A stretch of DNA of 64,000 bases from Arabidopsis thaliana (taxonomy: Eukaryota; Streptophyta; Magnoliopsida; Brassicales; Brassicaceae). The translations under genes and the position numbers were made by a program. The stretch is from the NCBI RefSeq assembly GCF_000001735.4, contig NC_003074.8, positions 19,289,261-19,353,260 on the forward strand. Reading direction: 5' to 3'. Shown piece by piece: positions 33,001 to 43,971 of this stretch (positions are counted from its first letter, which is position 1; each line of letters starts with the position of its first letter). The notes beneath the pieces were generated by a model that was not told the DNA's origin, did no database searches, and was given only the letters and a program-made list of their open reading frames with translations.

Positions 33001-33513
33001 TGTTGAAATTGAAAATAAAAAAACATAATCCCGAGGGCCAAGAAAGTGAAGCCCCTAGCATTGTATATGAAAGAAGTAAATCTGGTAAAGGACATAGGTC
33101 AAAGAGGAAAAGAGCATCACCTCCAGCTGAGAAGTCAGCGTTCAATGAAGATGAAGATGTATCGCTGTCACGAGAAGACAGTTTGTTAGACGAAATGCTT
33201 GACGCTAGTTGGATTCTGAAGAAGTTGGGGAAAGATGCGAAAGGAAAAAAAGTTCAAATACACGAGGCCTCGGATGATTCATGGTATATGAGATTATATT
33301 GTTTTTTGCTATTGAACTTCTTTAATTATTCCAAGTCTCTAACAAATGAGGAACCAAAAAAACAGGGAGAAAGGAGTTGTAAGTGAAGTAGGAGGAGCTG
33401 GAGGCACCTCGAAGTTGATGGTGACGCTAGAGAATGGAAAAGTGAAGACGGTCGAGCTCGGGAAGCAAGGGGTTCGATTTGTTCCTCAGAAACAAAAGAG
33501 AACGAGAACGTGA
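30083..33513 (+). CDS. PHD-type zinc-finger protein
   Basis: Twelve exons: 30083-30114, 30230-30569, 30843-31017, 31096-31145, 31256-31348, 31429-31517, 31601-31679, 31891-31973, 32080-32158, 32284-32662, 32794-33283 and 33366-33513. They give 678 aa (At3g52100). Residues about 125-355 hold a Cys/His array with at least three zinc-binding modules, each with PHD spacing: CHMCYLV to WACPSCRICEGC, FCKRCDDAYHCDCQ to CCDACGR, and VCCDFCQRWVHCQCDG to KCSTCRGES. A Lys/Arg/Ser-rich nuclear tail follows (RRLLKLKIKKHN, HRSKRKRAS), then a short conserved C-terminus (LMVTLENGKVKTVELG, VRFVP). Likely a chromatin reader or scaffold in the nucleus; the histone mark it reads is unknown. Confidence 0.92.
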
Positions 33514-34133
33514 GGCTATCTATTCTTGAGTATCCACATTTAGAAACAACATGAGCTTCTTCTTCTTCTTTATCTTCTATACATCTAGAATATGTATGTA
33601 GCTTGATTAGCTTCACGAGAAGAGGTACCTGCTTAGGGAAACAAGAGGTTTAAATTGTAAAAGATTTGAGAAGAATGAATTCAAACAAGCATTTGATGAC
33701 TCAAGACTTGTAAAGTCAACCCAACAACAACACATGATGTAATTGCCACGCGTCAACAGACATAACGTAGGACCCTTCTGCGGATAAGAATTACCAAAAA
33801 ATTTTACACAAAAAAACATTATTTGGATGAGAAATGAATACGGAACTAGGGAATTAAAAGTGTCGGTCTACAAATATAGCAGTAGATGCTAGAAATGGTA
33901 GGGAATCATATGAGTGATAACATAAAGTTAAAATTGAGTTTGGGAGTTGTGGAATTAAGGGTAACACGTGATAATGAAACCAATCTTCTTATCTCTTCTT
34001 CACTTATTGAATCATCTAACGTTATTTCAATTTTTGTTAGGTACTTGTAATAATAACCCAAATAAAGCAAAAAAATAATAAAATCACGATCTGCGTTTCC
34101 CCTGAAAAAAAAAAACAGAGAGAGGAAAAAAAA
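33514..34133. other. PHD gene 3' region and promoter of the 70-aa gene
   Basis: AT-rich. The first part is 3'UTR. The last 60 bases (A-rich, ending in an A tract right before the ATG) look like a leader. No other gene is seen. Confidence 0.5.
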
Positions 34134-34346
34134 ATGTTGCAGCTGTTTTTCACGATAGCGTTCTCGGCGGCGCCGTTAACGTTGTACATACCGCCGATAA
34201 GATGTTTGACGGTGTTTGTGGAGACGATGGAGGAGATGGGAATGGAAGGTAGGGTTTATAGCTGGAGACTTTTTCCTCGAGCCAGAATTGCTTGGTCAAG
34301 GCTTCTCGATTGCTTCTTCTCCTCTTCACGTCCTCTCTCTTCTTAA
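34134..34346 (+). CDS. Small conserved protein, 70 aa
   Basis: A single-exon open frame of 70 aa. A hydrophobic N-terminus (MLQLFFTIAFSAAPLTLYIPP) is followed by an amphipathic part (FVETMEEMGMEGRVYSWR) and a Ser-rich end (RLLDCFFSSSRPLSS). I recognise it as At3g52105, annotated in Arabidopsis with an uninformative DIS3-like name. The first 22 residues could be a signal or membrane anchor. Function unknown. It converges on the minus-strand gene at 34665. Confidence 0.65.
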   Translation: MLQLFFTIAFSAAPLTLYIPPIRCLTVFVETMEEMGMEGRVYSWRLFPRARIAWSRLLDCFFSSSRPLSS

Positions 34347-34664
34347 AAATTATGTTCGTCTTTCTTCTCCTTGTAGATATATGTTCTCCTTAATTTCCCT
34401 TCTTGATATGTTTTTAATTTGAGATTTAGGTTTTTGGGTTTTGGTTCTGTTGTTGTTGATCTTAATAAAATGATTAGAGATGGATCTGAATTCTAATCTT
34501 ATCTTTATTTTAAACAAATCGTTGTATGTGTAAAAGTAAGAGATTGAATCAAATTTGCCCAGAATTATATATCTGAGCAAGATAATCATCTCGTTAGTTA
34601 CAGTTGAATAAAATGAAATTAACAAAAGAATGAATCAATATAGAAAGAATTTGGTGAAGGTTTT

Positions 34665-36372
34665 CTAGTTGGCTAAAGTGCAAGGCTTTAAGAACCAGAG
34701 AACGTCCAATCCCCTTGTTGCTTCTTTGCTTTCTCCACTCTTTCTGTTCTTTTCTTCTTCAGCTTCATCTTCCTTTCTCTTCAACACTTCCTGTGTACAA
34801 AACCACCCAAATTTGTTTGTTATGTTTGGTTCTTCTTCTTTCTCTAATTGGTATTGATTAGACTAGAAGAGTCGGACTTTAAAGCTTGTATGTGTCTGTT
34901 TTTAGCAGGGAAAAGGAAAGTGTTGATTACATACCGTAGGTTTGGTCCTCAAGGGTTTCAATGTAGCTGTCCGGTTCTCAGAGAAGCATTGAGGAGATGG
35001 TGGGTTTGTCCTGATTTGCTGCAGGAATCGTTCGTGTCCTTTGTTCTTTATAGTCTCCAGTTTTAGAGGAACTGGGATGTTCTCTGCATCATCCATTCTC
35101 CTAAAAAAAATCCTCACAGAATCCAAAGTTTAGTACTTTACGCACTAAACTCATCAATTGTATACATATCTAAGGCTCAAACATATAAAGGAACTTACTT
35201 CTTTCTTCTACCCTCCTCTCCTTTGTTTTTTACAGTCTCCACATTAAGTGAGACAGGAATGTTCTCTGCATCATCCACTCTCCTGCAAATCATCATTAGA
35301 AGTTTAGTAAAGTCACTTCTATGTAGGTTGTGCATAACACTATTTTACTGAAAAAATGACAAAACTTACTTCTTTCTTCTACGGTTCTCTTTAAATGTGC
35401 TTCCTTTAACATCCGTGGACTCAGGGAGCTTATCTTTGCTTACTTCAAGCAGTGGCTTTCTTTCCTTTTTCAATTCCAAGTCATGAACAGAGTAAGGCTG
35501 ATTTACTATTTCACCCACTTGATGACTCTCCTTCACTTCAGATTTCCCAGTATCTTCTCTCTCAGTAACCCTTGTGGCTAATCTCTTCAATTCATAGCAG
35601 AAATCTGAGATATGACCAAATATGTCTCTCCCTGAAAACAGATTTCTAGCTGATTGTGTGCTCTTTAGTCTTGGAACTTCTTTATTCATCTTCTTGACAG
35701 AAGTTGATTTAATTGCTGCTCTCCATGATTTTGCTTGGTAGCTTGGAGGTGTGGCTAAGTTCGGGTTCTGATTTTCACTTTCTTGGTTGTTTGGAGTAGA
35801 AGGTGATAAAGCATATCCCCTCCTCCTACAAGTAAATTGAAACAGAGTGTGAACCAAAAAGCATTCAAAGGCTATAGCAAAGAATTGAGATTGGAGATCC
35901 TTAAGTTAGAGATCAGTACCTCTGATTCTGCTCTGTTAGAGTCTCATTCGTATCCCTCAGACTTGGATGCTTCGAAACAGAAAACGCAGGAAATTATTAA
36001 AGGTGAAACCTTTGTGATTGTCAAGAAACTGTAATTTCATATCTTTATGAGGAAACAAGAAAGTAAATAAGAAGGGAGAAACAAACCTTGGAAGAAGTCG
36101 GCGTTGAGAAAAAGTCCTCAGGTCTCTTGGGATGATTACATTCTGGAGTTGAAGATAAAACCAGAATCAGTAAAGAACGATAGAATAGAAGCAGAGATAC
36201 AAGAATAGTTTCTTTATTTACCAGGTTTGCAGAACCAAGCATCGTCGTCAATGGAGTCAAAATGGGTAGGGGCCAAGAAATCGAACCATTTAGGAGCTCT
36301 GATGTGTTCGTAAAAAACGTCTTCAACAAAACGAGAATCGATTCTCTTCCAATCGATATGAGCAGGCTCCAT
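34665..36372 (-). CDS. Basic protein of unknown function with duplicated exon
   Basis: Seven exons on the minus strand (36372-36222, 36142-36087, 35969-35920, 35825-35370, 35282-35199, 35100-34935, 34790-34665) give 362 aa (At3g52110). The N-terminus is conserved-looking and acidic/aromatic (MEPAHIDWKRIDS, FYEHIRAPKWFDF, then DDDAWFC, and PKRPEDFF). The rest is charged and probably disordered with many Lys-rich stretches, ending FLKPCTLAN. The PEDFF and WFDF blocks suggest a protein-interaction role, perhaps with microtubules, but that is a guess. Exons 5 and 6 begin with near-copies of one another (RVDDAENIPVSL and RMDDAENIPVPL). Confidence 0.88.
35034..35383 (-). repeat. Tandem exon duplication, about 170-180 bases per unit
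   Basis: The block tctctgcatcatccaytctcct (35080-35101 and 35262-35283), its upstream partner gtctcca, and the donor-side block acttctttcttctac (35368-35382 and 35197-35211) occur twice, spaced 171-182 bases apart. The copies correspond to exon 5 and the start of exon 6, plus intron. Both copies keep working splice sites in the same phase. Confidence 0.85.
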
Positions 36373-36762
36373 GAGAGAAGAATACACAGAGATACAGAGA
36401 GAAAGGATGGAGTTGTTGGTTGGAGAGAAAAAGAAAAGGAGAAGACGAATGTAACCGTTGTAGTGAACGTTACAGGTCCATGTGGACACGTGGCTTTCTC
36501 TTGTTACCGTTGCAGCTTTATTTAATAACACTAGCCAATCCACGTGGAAAAAGAAACGAGACGTGGGAAGGGAATGAATGAGTTTCTTTATTACGGGCCA
36601 TAAACGAGCTTATTGGGCCATAACTGATCTGAGTTCAGGCTGCATTGGGTCGGACCAGCGAGTTATCCGCTCCAACAACTTGATAACGGGTCGGGTCTCC
36701 CAGCAAAAGCTTCTCGGGTAAGCCTCCACTGAAACTTGAAAATTTATAAGTCGCATCTCAAC
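36373..36762. promoter_or_regulatory. Divergent promoter with G-boxes and GGGCCA elements
   Basis: Two CACGTG cores (36487-36492 and 36541-36546) and two GGGCCA words (36595-36600 and 36615-36620) lie between the start of the minus-strand gene at 36372 and the leader of COM1. Confidence 0.65.
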
Positions 36763-36772
36763 GCGCGAAAAT
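36763..36772 (-). promoter_or_regulatory. E2F-type site upstream of COM1
   Basis: On the minus strand the sequence is TTTTCGCGCG, a strong match to the plant E2F consensus TTTSSCGC. It lies about 300 bases before the COM1 ATG and probably close to the transcription start, since the leader contains an intron (about 36909-37065). E2F sites typically drive S-phase and DNA-repair genes. Confidence 0.65.
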
Positions 36773-37072
36773 TCCGAAATTATAGAGGGAAAATCACCGC
36801 GACAATCTAAAATTTTGGACACTCAAAATCCCAAATTAGTCTTGTTGCTTTCATCACCGGAATCACTCAAGCTTCTTCGATCTCTCTCGCGTCGTTTCGT
36901 TTCCAAATGTTAGTTTTCTTCTATTCATTTTTTCTTTAAAGTTGTTACACAGATCTCAAAACTAGATCGAATTGTAAGAAATCGAAATTTATTGTAATGT
37001 TTAGGTAGGAGAAAACCCAGTTATTGAATCGTTGAATTGAGTCCATTTACGTTTTCTGATTACAGCTTGAAG

Positions 37073-38985
37073 ATGGGAGATGAAACTGTTGACGGTATCG
37101 AAGCCAAGTATATATCTGGTCTCAGTACTATAATGGTTGCTACAATTCAAGAAGCCAAGGATAGAATTTCTCAGATCGAGTATATTTTTTGTAGCCAGTT
37201 ATTTCCAAATTTTCAATCCAAATCCAAAGCTTTTGAAAAAGTTTATTCAGAAGCTCGTCTTGCTGCTTGTGATACTTGGAAAGATAGAGAGAAAAGTTTG
37301 TTAGATCAGATTGAAGAGCTTAAGGTAGAGAATCAACAGATTAAGTCAGATAAGGAGAAGTTAGCTGAAGAACTTGGTAAAACTGCTTCTATGCCTCTTA
37401 GATTGACGAGTCTACAAGGCTACATCGATCATTTGAAAAAGAAGATGAAGAGTAGATCTAAGATGGTTGGTGATGCAAGAGATTTGTATTATAGGTTAGT
37501 TGAGTTGTTGCAGGTTAAGGGTTTGGATGAGCTTAGCGAAGATGGGATAAATATGATTGTTTCGGAAGTGAAGAGCCTTAAGATGAAGACTGAATTTCTT
37601 CAGGAGGAACTCTCAAAGAAGACATTGGTGACGGAGAATCTGCTGAAGAAACTGGAGTACTTGTCTACAGAAGCTGCAGATGGTGAAAGGAAGTTGAGCA
37701 GCGTTGAAGAAGAGAAACAAAGATTGAAGACTAGGTTGCAGGTTTTTGAGGAGAATGTCGGTAGACTTGAAGAGATACTTAGGCAAAAGACCGATGAGGT
37801 TGAGGAAGGAAAGACAGCTCTTGAGGTTTTGCAGGGTAAACTCAAATTGACCGAGAGGGAAATGTTGAATTGTAAACAAAAGATTGCAGATCATGAGAAA
37901 GAAAAGACAGTGGTTATGGGAAAAGCAAAGGATGATATGCAGGGCAGACACGGAAGCTACTTGGCTGACTTAGAAGCTTTACGTTGCCAGAGTGAAGAGA
38001 AATCATTTGAGTTAGCTATGGAGATAAAGAAAAATAAAGAACTCTCTCGTACTTGCAAAAAGTGGAAGTCCCAACATACTTTTCTCTGCAAAAGGTTTAA
38101 TTTTACTCCTGACAGTGTTCTTCACCAAAGCAGCCTTGAGGATGAGAATAAAGAAATTGGTCAGCATGAGAAATCAGCAATCTCGAGTTGTAAGTATTAG
38201 CCGTCTCTGACCTAGACTACTTTGAACTACCTCTCGCGTTAAATTACTTGCTATAGTCAGTCATCCTTTAGCTGCAGGTTTCTTATTGGTATTAGTAAAC
38301 TCACCCAGCTTGATTTTTTACTCTCTCTATTACAGATCTTGAAAGGAAACACTCAGAAACTGCTGAAGGAGCAGACAAAGTGAGAATTGGTACTGGCTCG
38401 AGTGGCAACAACTATGAGAAAGAGAGTATAATCAAAACAGTGCAGACACCTATCACTTCCATCTCACCAATTGTGCGGTCACCTGGTGCTGCAAAACCTC
38501 CACAGCTAAGCGGATTAAAGCGTCCAGCTTCCATTTGGAGAGACACAAGATCTCGTCAATCTCCTGGAGGACATGATCCTCATGATGATTTTCTAGATAC
38601 TCCCATTGAGAATGTCAAAAGGGTCGCTGGGGAAGAAAAACATGTTCATGATGTTGCTAAGAAAGATGATTCAGACGACGAGACACAGGACATGAATCCT
38701 AAACCGAGTCCATCACGACAGCGAATTCAAATTGCAGAAACGAGTAAAAAGAGTTTCAAGCATGTGGAGTCAGTGAGGAAAAAAGCCGAGAGGGAGAATT
38801 TGAAAGGTATAGAATGTAAACAATGCAAGAAATTCTATGATGCTGTTCATCCTGAGAATGAAGGAAATGGTAACAAAAGCTTGAGATGTGAACATCATGA
38901 AGGTGTGTCGAGGCATCGTTACAGATACGCTCCTCCAATGACTCCTGAAGGGTTTTGGAACATCGGGTTTGAATCCGAAATGTAA
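37073..38985 (+). CDS. COM1: COM1/GR1 (Sae2/CtIP homologue), DNA-end resection factor
   Basis: Two coding exons (37073-38189 and 38336-38985) give 588 aa, the known length of Arabidopsis COM1/GAMMA RESPONSE 1 (At3g52115). Residues about 20-340 are predicted coiled coil (KVYSEARLAACDTWKD, QRLKTRLQVFEENVGRLEEI), a likely oligomerisation region. The C-terminal 60 residues carry the Sae2/CtIP signature: IECKQCKKFYDAV with a CxxC, then SRHRYRYAPPMTPEGFW. It works with the MRE11-RAD50-NBS1 complex to remove SPO11 from meiotic break ends and begin resection, and it responds to ionising radiation. The upstream E2F-type site fits cell-cycle or damage control. The ATG follows a 5'UTR acceptor (tacag at 37061-37065). 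Confidence 0.95.
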
Positions 38986-39982
38986 TTCTGTATCTTGACA
39001 TTCTTTGCATCTACGTTCTTTGGATCGAAAGACTATACAATAAAGTTTTTCTCTGCTTTCTCGAAGAAAATGTCAACTAAAACTCTTGTGATAAGTTATT
39101 TATCAATGATTTAAAGTCAATTCCCTATGCTTTTGTGATCTTCAAGATACAATACAAACACATTCATGCTACTAAGATACTAACTTCAAATCTTGGCAGA
39201 TATCAGCTATAACTATATCAATATGAACTGTTTACGCATGAATCAATCATACAAACACAAAAAGCATAGGAAATTAATCATGCGGTCTAGAAAAATGTGT
39301 AAATACAAACAAATATGGGGGGGGGATTTATTTTAGAAACATTCGGGCTCTTTATGTAAATACAAGAAAATTATGTGTCCAACTGAAAACAACAAACAAA
39401 TATGGGCCTCCTTTACGTGTTATATATTAGATGCACAACAATCGACTTTTCTGATTACGATTCAATCCTCTCCGATCGTTGGCCTCCTGTTTCCGTTTTA
39501 CTCGACATCGTTCCGACGACTTTTGACCTGGAATCGACGCAGGTAACAAGATCGTAATCTGTTTTTTTTGTCTAATTCGGTTTTTCTTCTTCTATGGATC
39601 TTAATTTGATAATTTTTGCTTTGTTTCCGAGCCGATTGAATTGTTGTAACCTAGGTCTTCCTGCCTTTTGCAATTTCCCTTCTTCGCTCTTAGTTGATTC
39701 TAGGTTTCTGTTGGTTAATTTCTGAAGCTTGGTTCTGAGATTTCTAGATTTGTTTTTCCATCTTAGGCGTTTGATAGGATATAATTGTGCTTTTCGTCGT
39801 TCTATGGAATCGAGGACGATGATGCTCCTTTTGTATTTGATTTTATTGAAAACTACCAGAAGAATCCGTATGCTATTGTATTTTCTTTTGAGCTTAAATA
39901 GTTATGTTGGTTGCTAAATAGTTTGAGAGCTTATCTGTTCAACAGTGACTTCAATTCAACTATTGCACTTGGTTTGTTGGCA
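38986..39982. other. COM1 3' flank, promoter and 5'UTR intron of the SURP/G-patch gene
   Basis: AT-rich. It contains a run of seven G (near 39317) and, on the + strand, a non-coding first exon ending cgacgcag|gtaac (donor 39543) and an acceptor aacag (39941-39945), so the next gene has a roughly 400-base leader intron. Confidence 0.6.
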
Positions 39983-42478
39983 ATGGACAAAGGAGCACCT
40001 CCTAGTATTTTTGTGAATGATGGGTCATTCATGGAAAGATTCAGACAGCTTCAACAGGAGAAAGATAAAGACAAGGATAAGGTTGTCCAAGTTGAGGATT
40101 CTAAGCCGGTGAAGATTATATCAAATCCCAAACCTGCTGCTAATAAAATTTCCATTGGATTAAAGCCCAATGATGCCCAGAAGAAAGGTGGTAAGCTTGC
40201 TTTCAGCTTGAAGCAAAAGTCTAAGCTTCTTGCACCTCCTGTGAAGCTTGGTACAGAAGAAGATGAGGATGATGAGGATGTTAAACATGAACAAGGCTTT
40301 GGATCCGTAAAGCGTCAAAAGTTAGAGCAGAGAGACACACCTGTAAAGTCAGCAAAAGTATCGGATGTTGGTAATGCCTGTTTATATAAATATCTTTGTT
40401 CTTTGTGGAAGTTTCTGTGTTGGTTCTACTTATCTTGCTTTTTTATGGTTCCATATTCTCGTATGGGGTTCTCTGTTCCATTTAGTAAGTGTACCATGAG
40501 GGTTCTGAACAATTATGCCATATGATGTCAAGAGTCCCGAGTTTCATGTCCATTGCATGTATTTAGTAATGAATCTGTGTGTCTTAACTGAAAATGAGGA
40601 AGGCCTATGAGTCCTAAGGTGTCAAGAGTATCATGTATGTCTTAATTGATGAAGCTGCGTTTTTCCACTGGAATGGAGAGGACAAAACAGTGTGGAAATT
40701 TAATTGTCTACTTAAATGCAGTGTCTTCCTTAACCAACAATCCAATTGCTGGAAAGATTTGGAATATCTCCCACGCCTGCCACAAGAGTGATTTGCATTC
40801 ATTGTTCATGGACTCGGTATTAATCAGTTTTATAAGTGATATGCAGCACCACCTCCGCCCAGTGATCCTACTGTGAAGAAAGTTGCTGATAAACTAGCAA
40901 GTTTTGTTGCTAAGCATGGAAGGCCATTTGAGCACATTACACGGCAAAAGAATCCTGGGGATACACCATTTAAGTATGTATTTCCTTGTTTCGGAGCTGT
41001 TTAACGTTTCTGGATTCTCTCTTTTATACACATACTATGTTGGTACTTGGGTTTTATTGGCGGTGTTTTTTGACCTTATGTATCTTGTGTCCATTTTTCC
41101 AACCAGATTTCTTTTTGACGAGAACTGTGCGGACTACAAGTACTATGTATTCAGGCTGGCTGAAGAGGAAAAATTAATTTCACAAACCAAGGATTCTGGT
41201 GTACTTCACAGTGGTAAGTATTAGACACCATATAATTATTTTCAGAATATGCTTAGCCAAGCATGTGCAAGGAATATTTGGCTCATTTCTTTTTACTCTC
41301 CGAAAAATTTCTATCCTACAATACGAATTTATATGTGTTCTGTAGTGTGAGTGATAATGTGAGGCTGCTCTTCCTGCTACCATATTCTTAGCTTCGATTT
41401 CCTTCATTTGTCTTTCCAGGTGATGCAGGCTCGCGAACGTCCACAGCAGCAATCCCTTTGCAAAAGCCAGCTTATCAACAAACAGGATATCAGATCCCTG
41501 CCTCAGCTCTCTATGATACTCCTGTGGAACCTGGAGCTTCTTCTAGATCTGCTCAGGCATCAATTACAAGACCCAGCGACAGTATGTTCATTAGCCTTAT
41601 ATCGATCTAGGTTCCTTCCTATTACTGATATCTAGTTTTGATTGTGGGTTATATATGTCTGATCTGCAGGTGACTCCTTTAGTGGGCCGAGGGGTGCAGA
41701 CCCTCTATCAATGATGGAGTTTTACATGAAGAAGGCTGCCCAAGAAGAGAAAATGAGACGTCCTAGGCAGTCAAAAGACGAAATGCCTCCACCAGCTTCC
41801 CTTCAAGGCCCATCTGGTGAGAATGAATCCTAGTGCTATTTATGGTTTTAGGCAGCTGTAAGGTCTTATCGCTCAACCATGTTTGATTTCAGAAACTTCC
41901 TCCACAGACCCTGGAAAGAGAGGTCATCACATGGGTGATTATATCCCACTTGAGGAGCTAGATAAGTTCCTTTCAAAGTGCAATGACGCAGCTGCACAAA
42001 AAGCCACAAAGGAGGCTGCTGAGAAAGCGAAGATCCAAGCAGATAATGTTGGACATAAACTCTTGTCAAAAATGGGTTGGAAAGAAGGTGCTTACTTGCA
42101 TCACTCTATCTGTAAATTGGTGCCCTTGTTTCTTTCTGTATCTTGTGCCTTTATGGAGACAAAGAGCTTAGAAAATTGGAGGAGTGGATTACAGGTGAAG
42201 GTATAGGAAGCTCCAGAAAGGGTATGGCAGACCCTATAATGGCAGGCGATGTAAAGACAAACAACTTGGGAGTTGGTGCTTCCGCTCCAGGAGAAGTCAA
42301 GCCTGAGGATGATATATACGAGCAGTACAAGAAGCGGATGATGCTGGGTTACAAACACAGACCCAATCCACTGGTATTTTATCCATCTTTAGCTCCATTC
42401 TTTTTGTGATAGCACTTCTTTTACTCACCATCTGTCTCAATTGTACTACAGGGAAATCCCAGGAAGGCGTATTACTAA
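39983..42478 (+). CDS. SURP and G-patch domain splicing-factor-like protein
   Basis: Eight coding exons: 39983-40370, 40847-40973, 41107-41213, 41420-41581, 41670-41816, 41893-42087, 42195-42373 and 42452-42478. They give 443 aa (At3g52120). A SURP (SWAP) module lies at about residues 135-185 (DKLASFVAKHGRPFE, then DTPFKFLFDENCADYKYY). A G-patch lies at about 350-385 (DNVGHKLLSKMGWKEGEGIG), and the protein ends NPRKAYY. Animal SUGP1 has the same order of SURP and G-patch; it bridges SF3B1 and a DEAH helicase during branch-site recognition. I infer a nuclear role in pre-mRNA splicing. Exon 4 ends with a one-base phase that splits the Ser codon in SDSDSF. Confidence 0.93.
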
Positions 42479-42820
42479 GGATCAAATCAATGTGTTATGC
42501 GCAATTATTATCTTTGGTTCACCTCAGCACCGTCTGAGCTTTGCTTTTCTATTATAAAGAATGTTCAAGCTTTTAGATTACTGATATATTGAAGTGTTGG
42601 TATGCATTGAATTTGCGTTTCAGTGTGCAAATAGATCTCTTTGACAGACATATCAGTTGAAATACAATGGATTTGTTATTGCTAATGACTGAGATTTTGA
42701 TTCGATTGTCATAACTTTATTAATGTTTTGGAAGTCTGGGACATAATACACTAAGCAGCAAGGTTATTAAAGAGAAAGGTAAATGAAAAAAGAAAAGAAA
42801 AGAAAGATGATATGTCCTTC
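42479..42820. other. Convergent 3' regions
   Basis: The SURP/G-patch gene and the lipid-transfer gene face each other here. Both 3'UTRs fit in these 342 bases; nothing else is seen. Confidence 0.5.
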
Positions 42821-43198
42821 CTAGTTGATGATATCGCAGGGAGGGAAATTAGCAGAGCATCTCTGAGGGAGCTGAAGAGCCATGGAGCGGTCAATGCCAG
42901 AGAGTGGAGGTCCATTGGCAAGGAGGCAAAGACAAGGACGACCAAGTGTGACAACGGCAGAGCAACATATCTCGGTCGGTGGGATCGGGCTAAAAGGAGC
43001 AACTGCTGCTCTACATGGTATGAGCTGTACCAGCGCGGAGAAAAATGTCCTGCTGCATCCTCCCACTTCCTCCTCGGGCAACATTGGTGGTGGAGGTGGT
43101 TGTTGCAGGCCCTCTTGCTGCGCTGCAACAATGGTAAGAACGGTTATGGTCATGAGCAGCGTCATTGCCAACCCAACTCTCATAGCTTTCATCATCAT
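42821..43198 (-). CDS. Non-specific lipid-transfer / seed-storage-type 8-Cys protein
   Basis: A single exon on the minus strand, 125 aa (At3g52130). A signal peptide spans about residues 1-26 (AMTLLMTITVLTIVAAQ). A short proline-rich stretch follows (five P), then the eight-cysteine motif with Cys at 48, 62, 78, 79, 89, 91, 114 and 121: C-C-CC-CxC-C-C, as in plant lipid-transfer proteins. The start ATG was chosen because a TATA box (TATATAAA, about 43244-43252) places the transcript start just upstream, and the longer frame begins only with TTG. A secreted, small lipid-binding protein; the lipid and tissue are unknown. Confidence 0.92.
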   Translation of the reverse strand: MMMKAMRVGLAMTLLMTITVLTIVAAQQEGLQQPPPPPMLPEEEVGGCSRTFFSALVQLIPCRAAVAPFSPIPPTEICCSAVVTLGRPCLCLLANGPPLSGIDRSMALQLPQRCSANFPPCDIIN

Positions 43199-43971
43199 GT
43201 AAACAGCGATGGTAATGAGATGACGCAACAACGAGATGCTGCTGGTTTATATACCATACCATATAATGAAAGGGGTAACAATGTCATGCCGTTTCACACC
43301 TCTCTCCTACCTCACAACCAAATAGCCTCACGATTACTCCGTGTGTGTGTCTCCACTGTCCAGAGCTTTAATCTTCGATCAAACTCACAAAAATTATAAC
43401 ATATCACCGGTTCCTCCTAGCTACAAATATTAAACCCATAATAATAATATTGTGGTCAGTGATTATTCTCACCTACTGTGGGTATCTAAAAACTTGCTTA
43501 AAATTCTGATGATTTGCAATAAATTTCGCATCTTTCCCGCTTTAAAAAAGCCCAAACAAAGCCCATTAGAAACCCAAAAAGGAGGGATTGGTTTGTTATT
43601 CTCTGTATCTCTCTCCTAGTATTCAGCTCTAACACATAGAGAGGAGTCAGAATATCATCAGCCGCCTCTTTCACTTCAACCCTCCTTAAACCTCATCTCT
43701 TTCCTACTCCGCCGCTCTCTCCGTCGTCTCTCCCGTTACTCCATTTCTCTCGACCCCTCCAGGTAATTCCTTTTCAGATCCTCTACTAGACCCTTTACTT
43801 ATTTTAGTGAATTGGTCTTTCTCCATTTCCATCTATCCCTTACGTATCTGTGACTTTTTCCCCCCTTTTGGATTGTATTCCTCATCTTCCTCTGTTTCCG
43901 TCAAATGAATGATCTTTCTGAAATTCAATCACTTTTGTATCGTTTCTGAATCTTTCCTCTAATAGGTGAAA
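43199..43971. promoter_or_regulatory. Divergent LTP/FMT promoter with GCCCA elements and FMT leader intron
   Basis: TATA box for the LTP at 43244-43252 (minus strand). AAGCCCAAACAAAGCCCATTAG (43546-43567) contains two GCCCA words upstream of FMT. The FMT leader has an intron from gt at 43763 to ag at 43965, placing the ATG six bases into the next exon. Confidence 0.65.
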
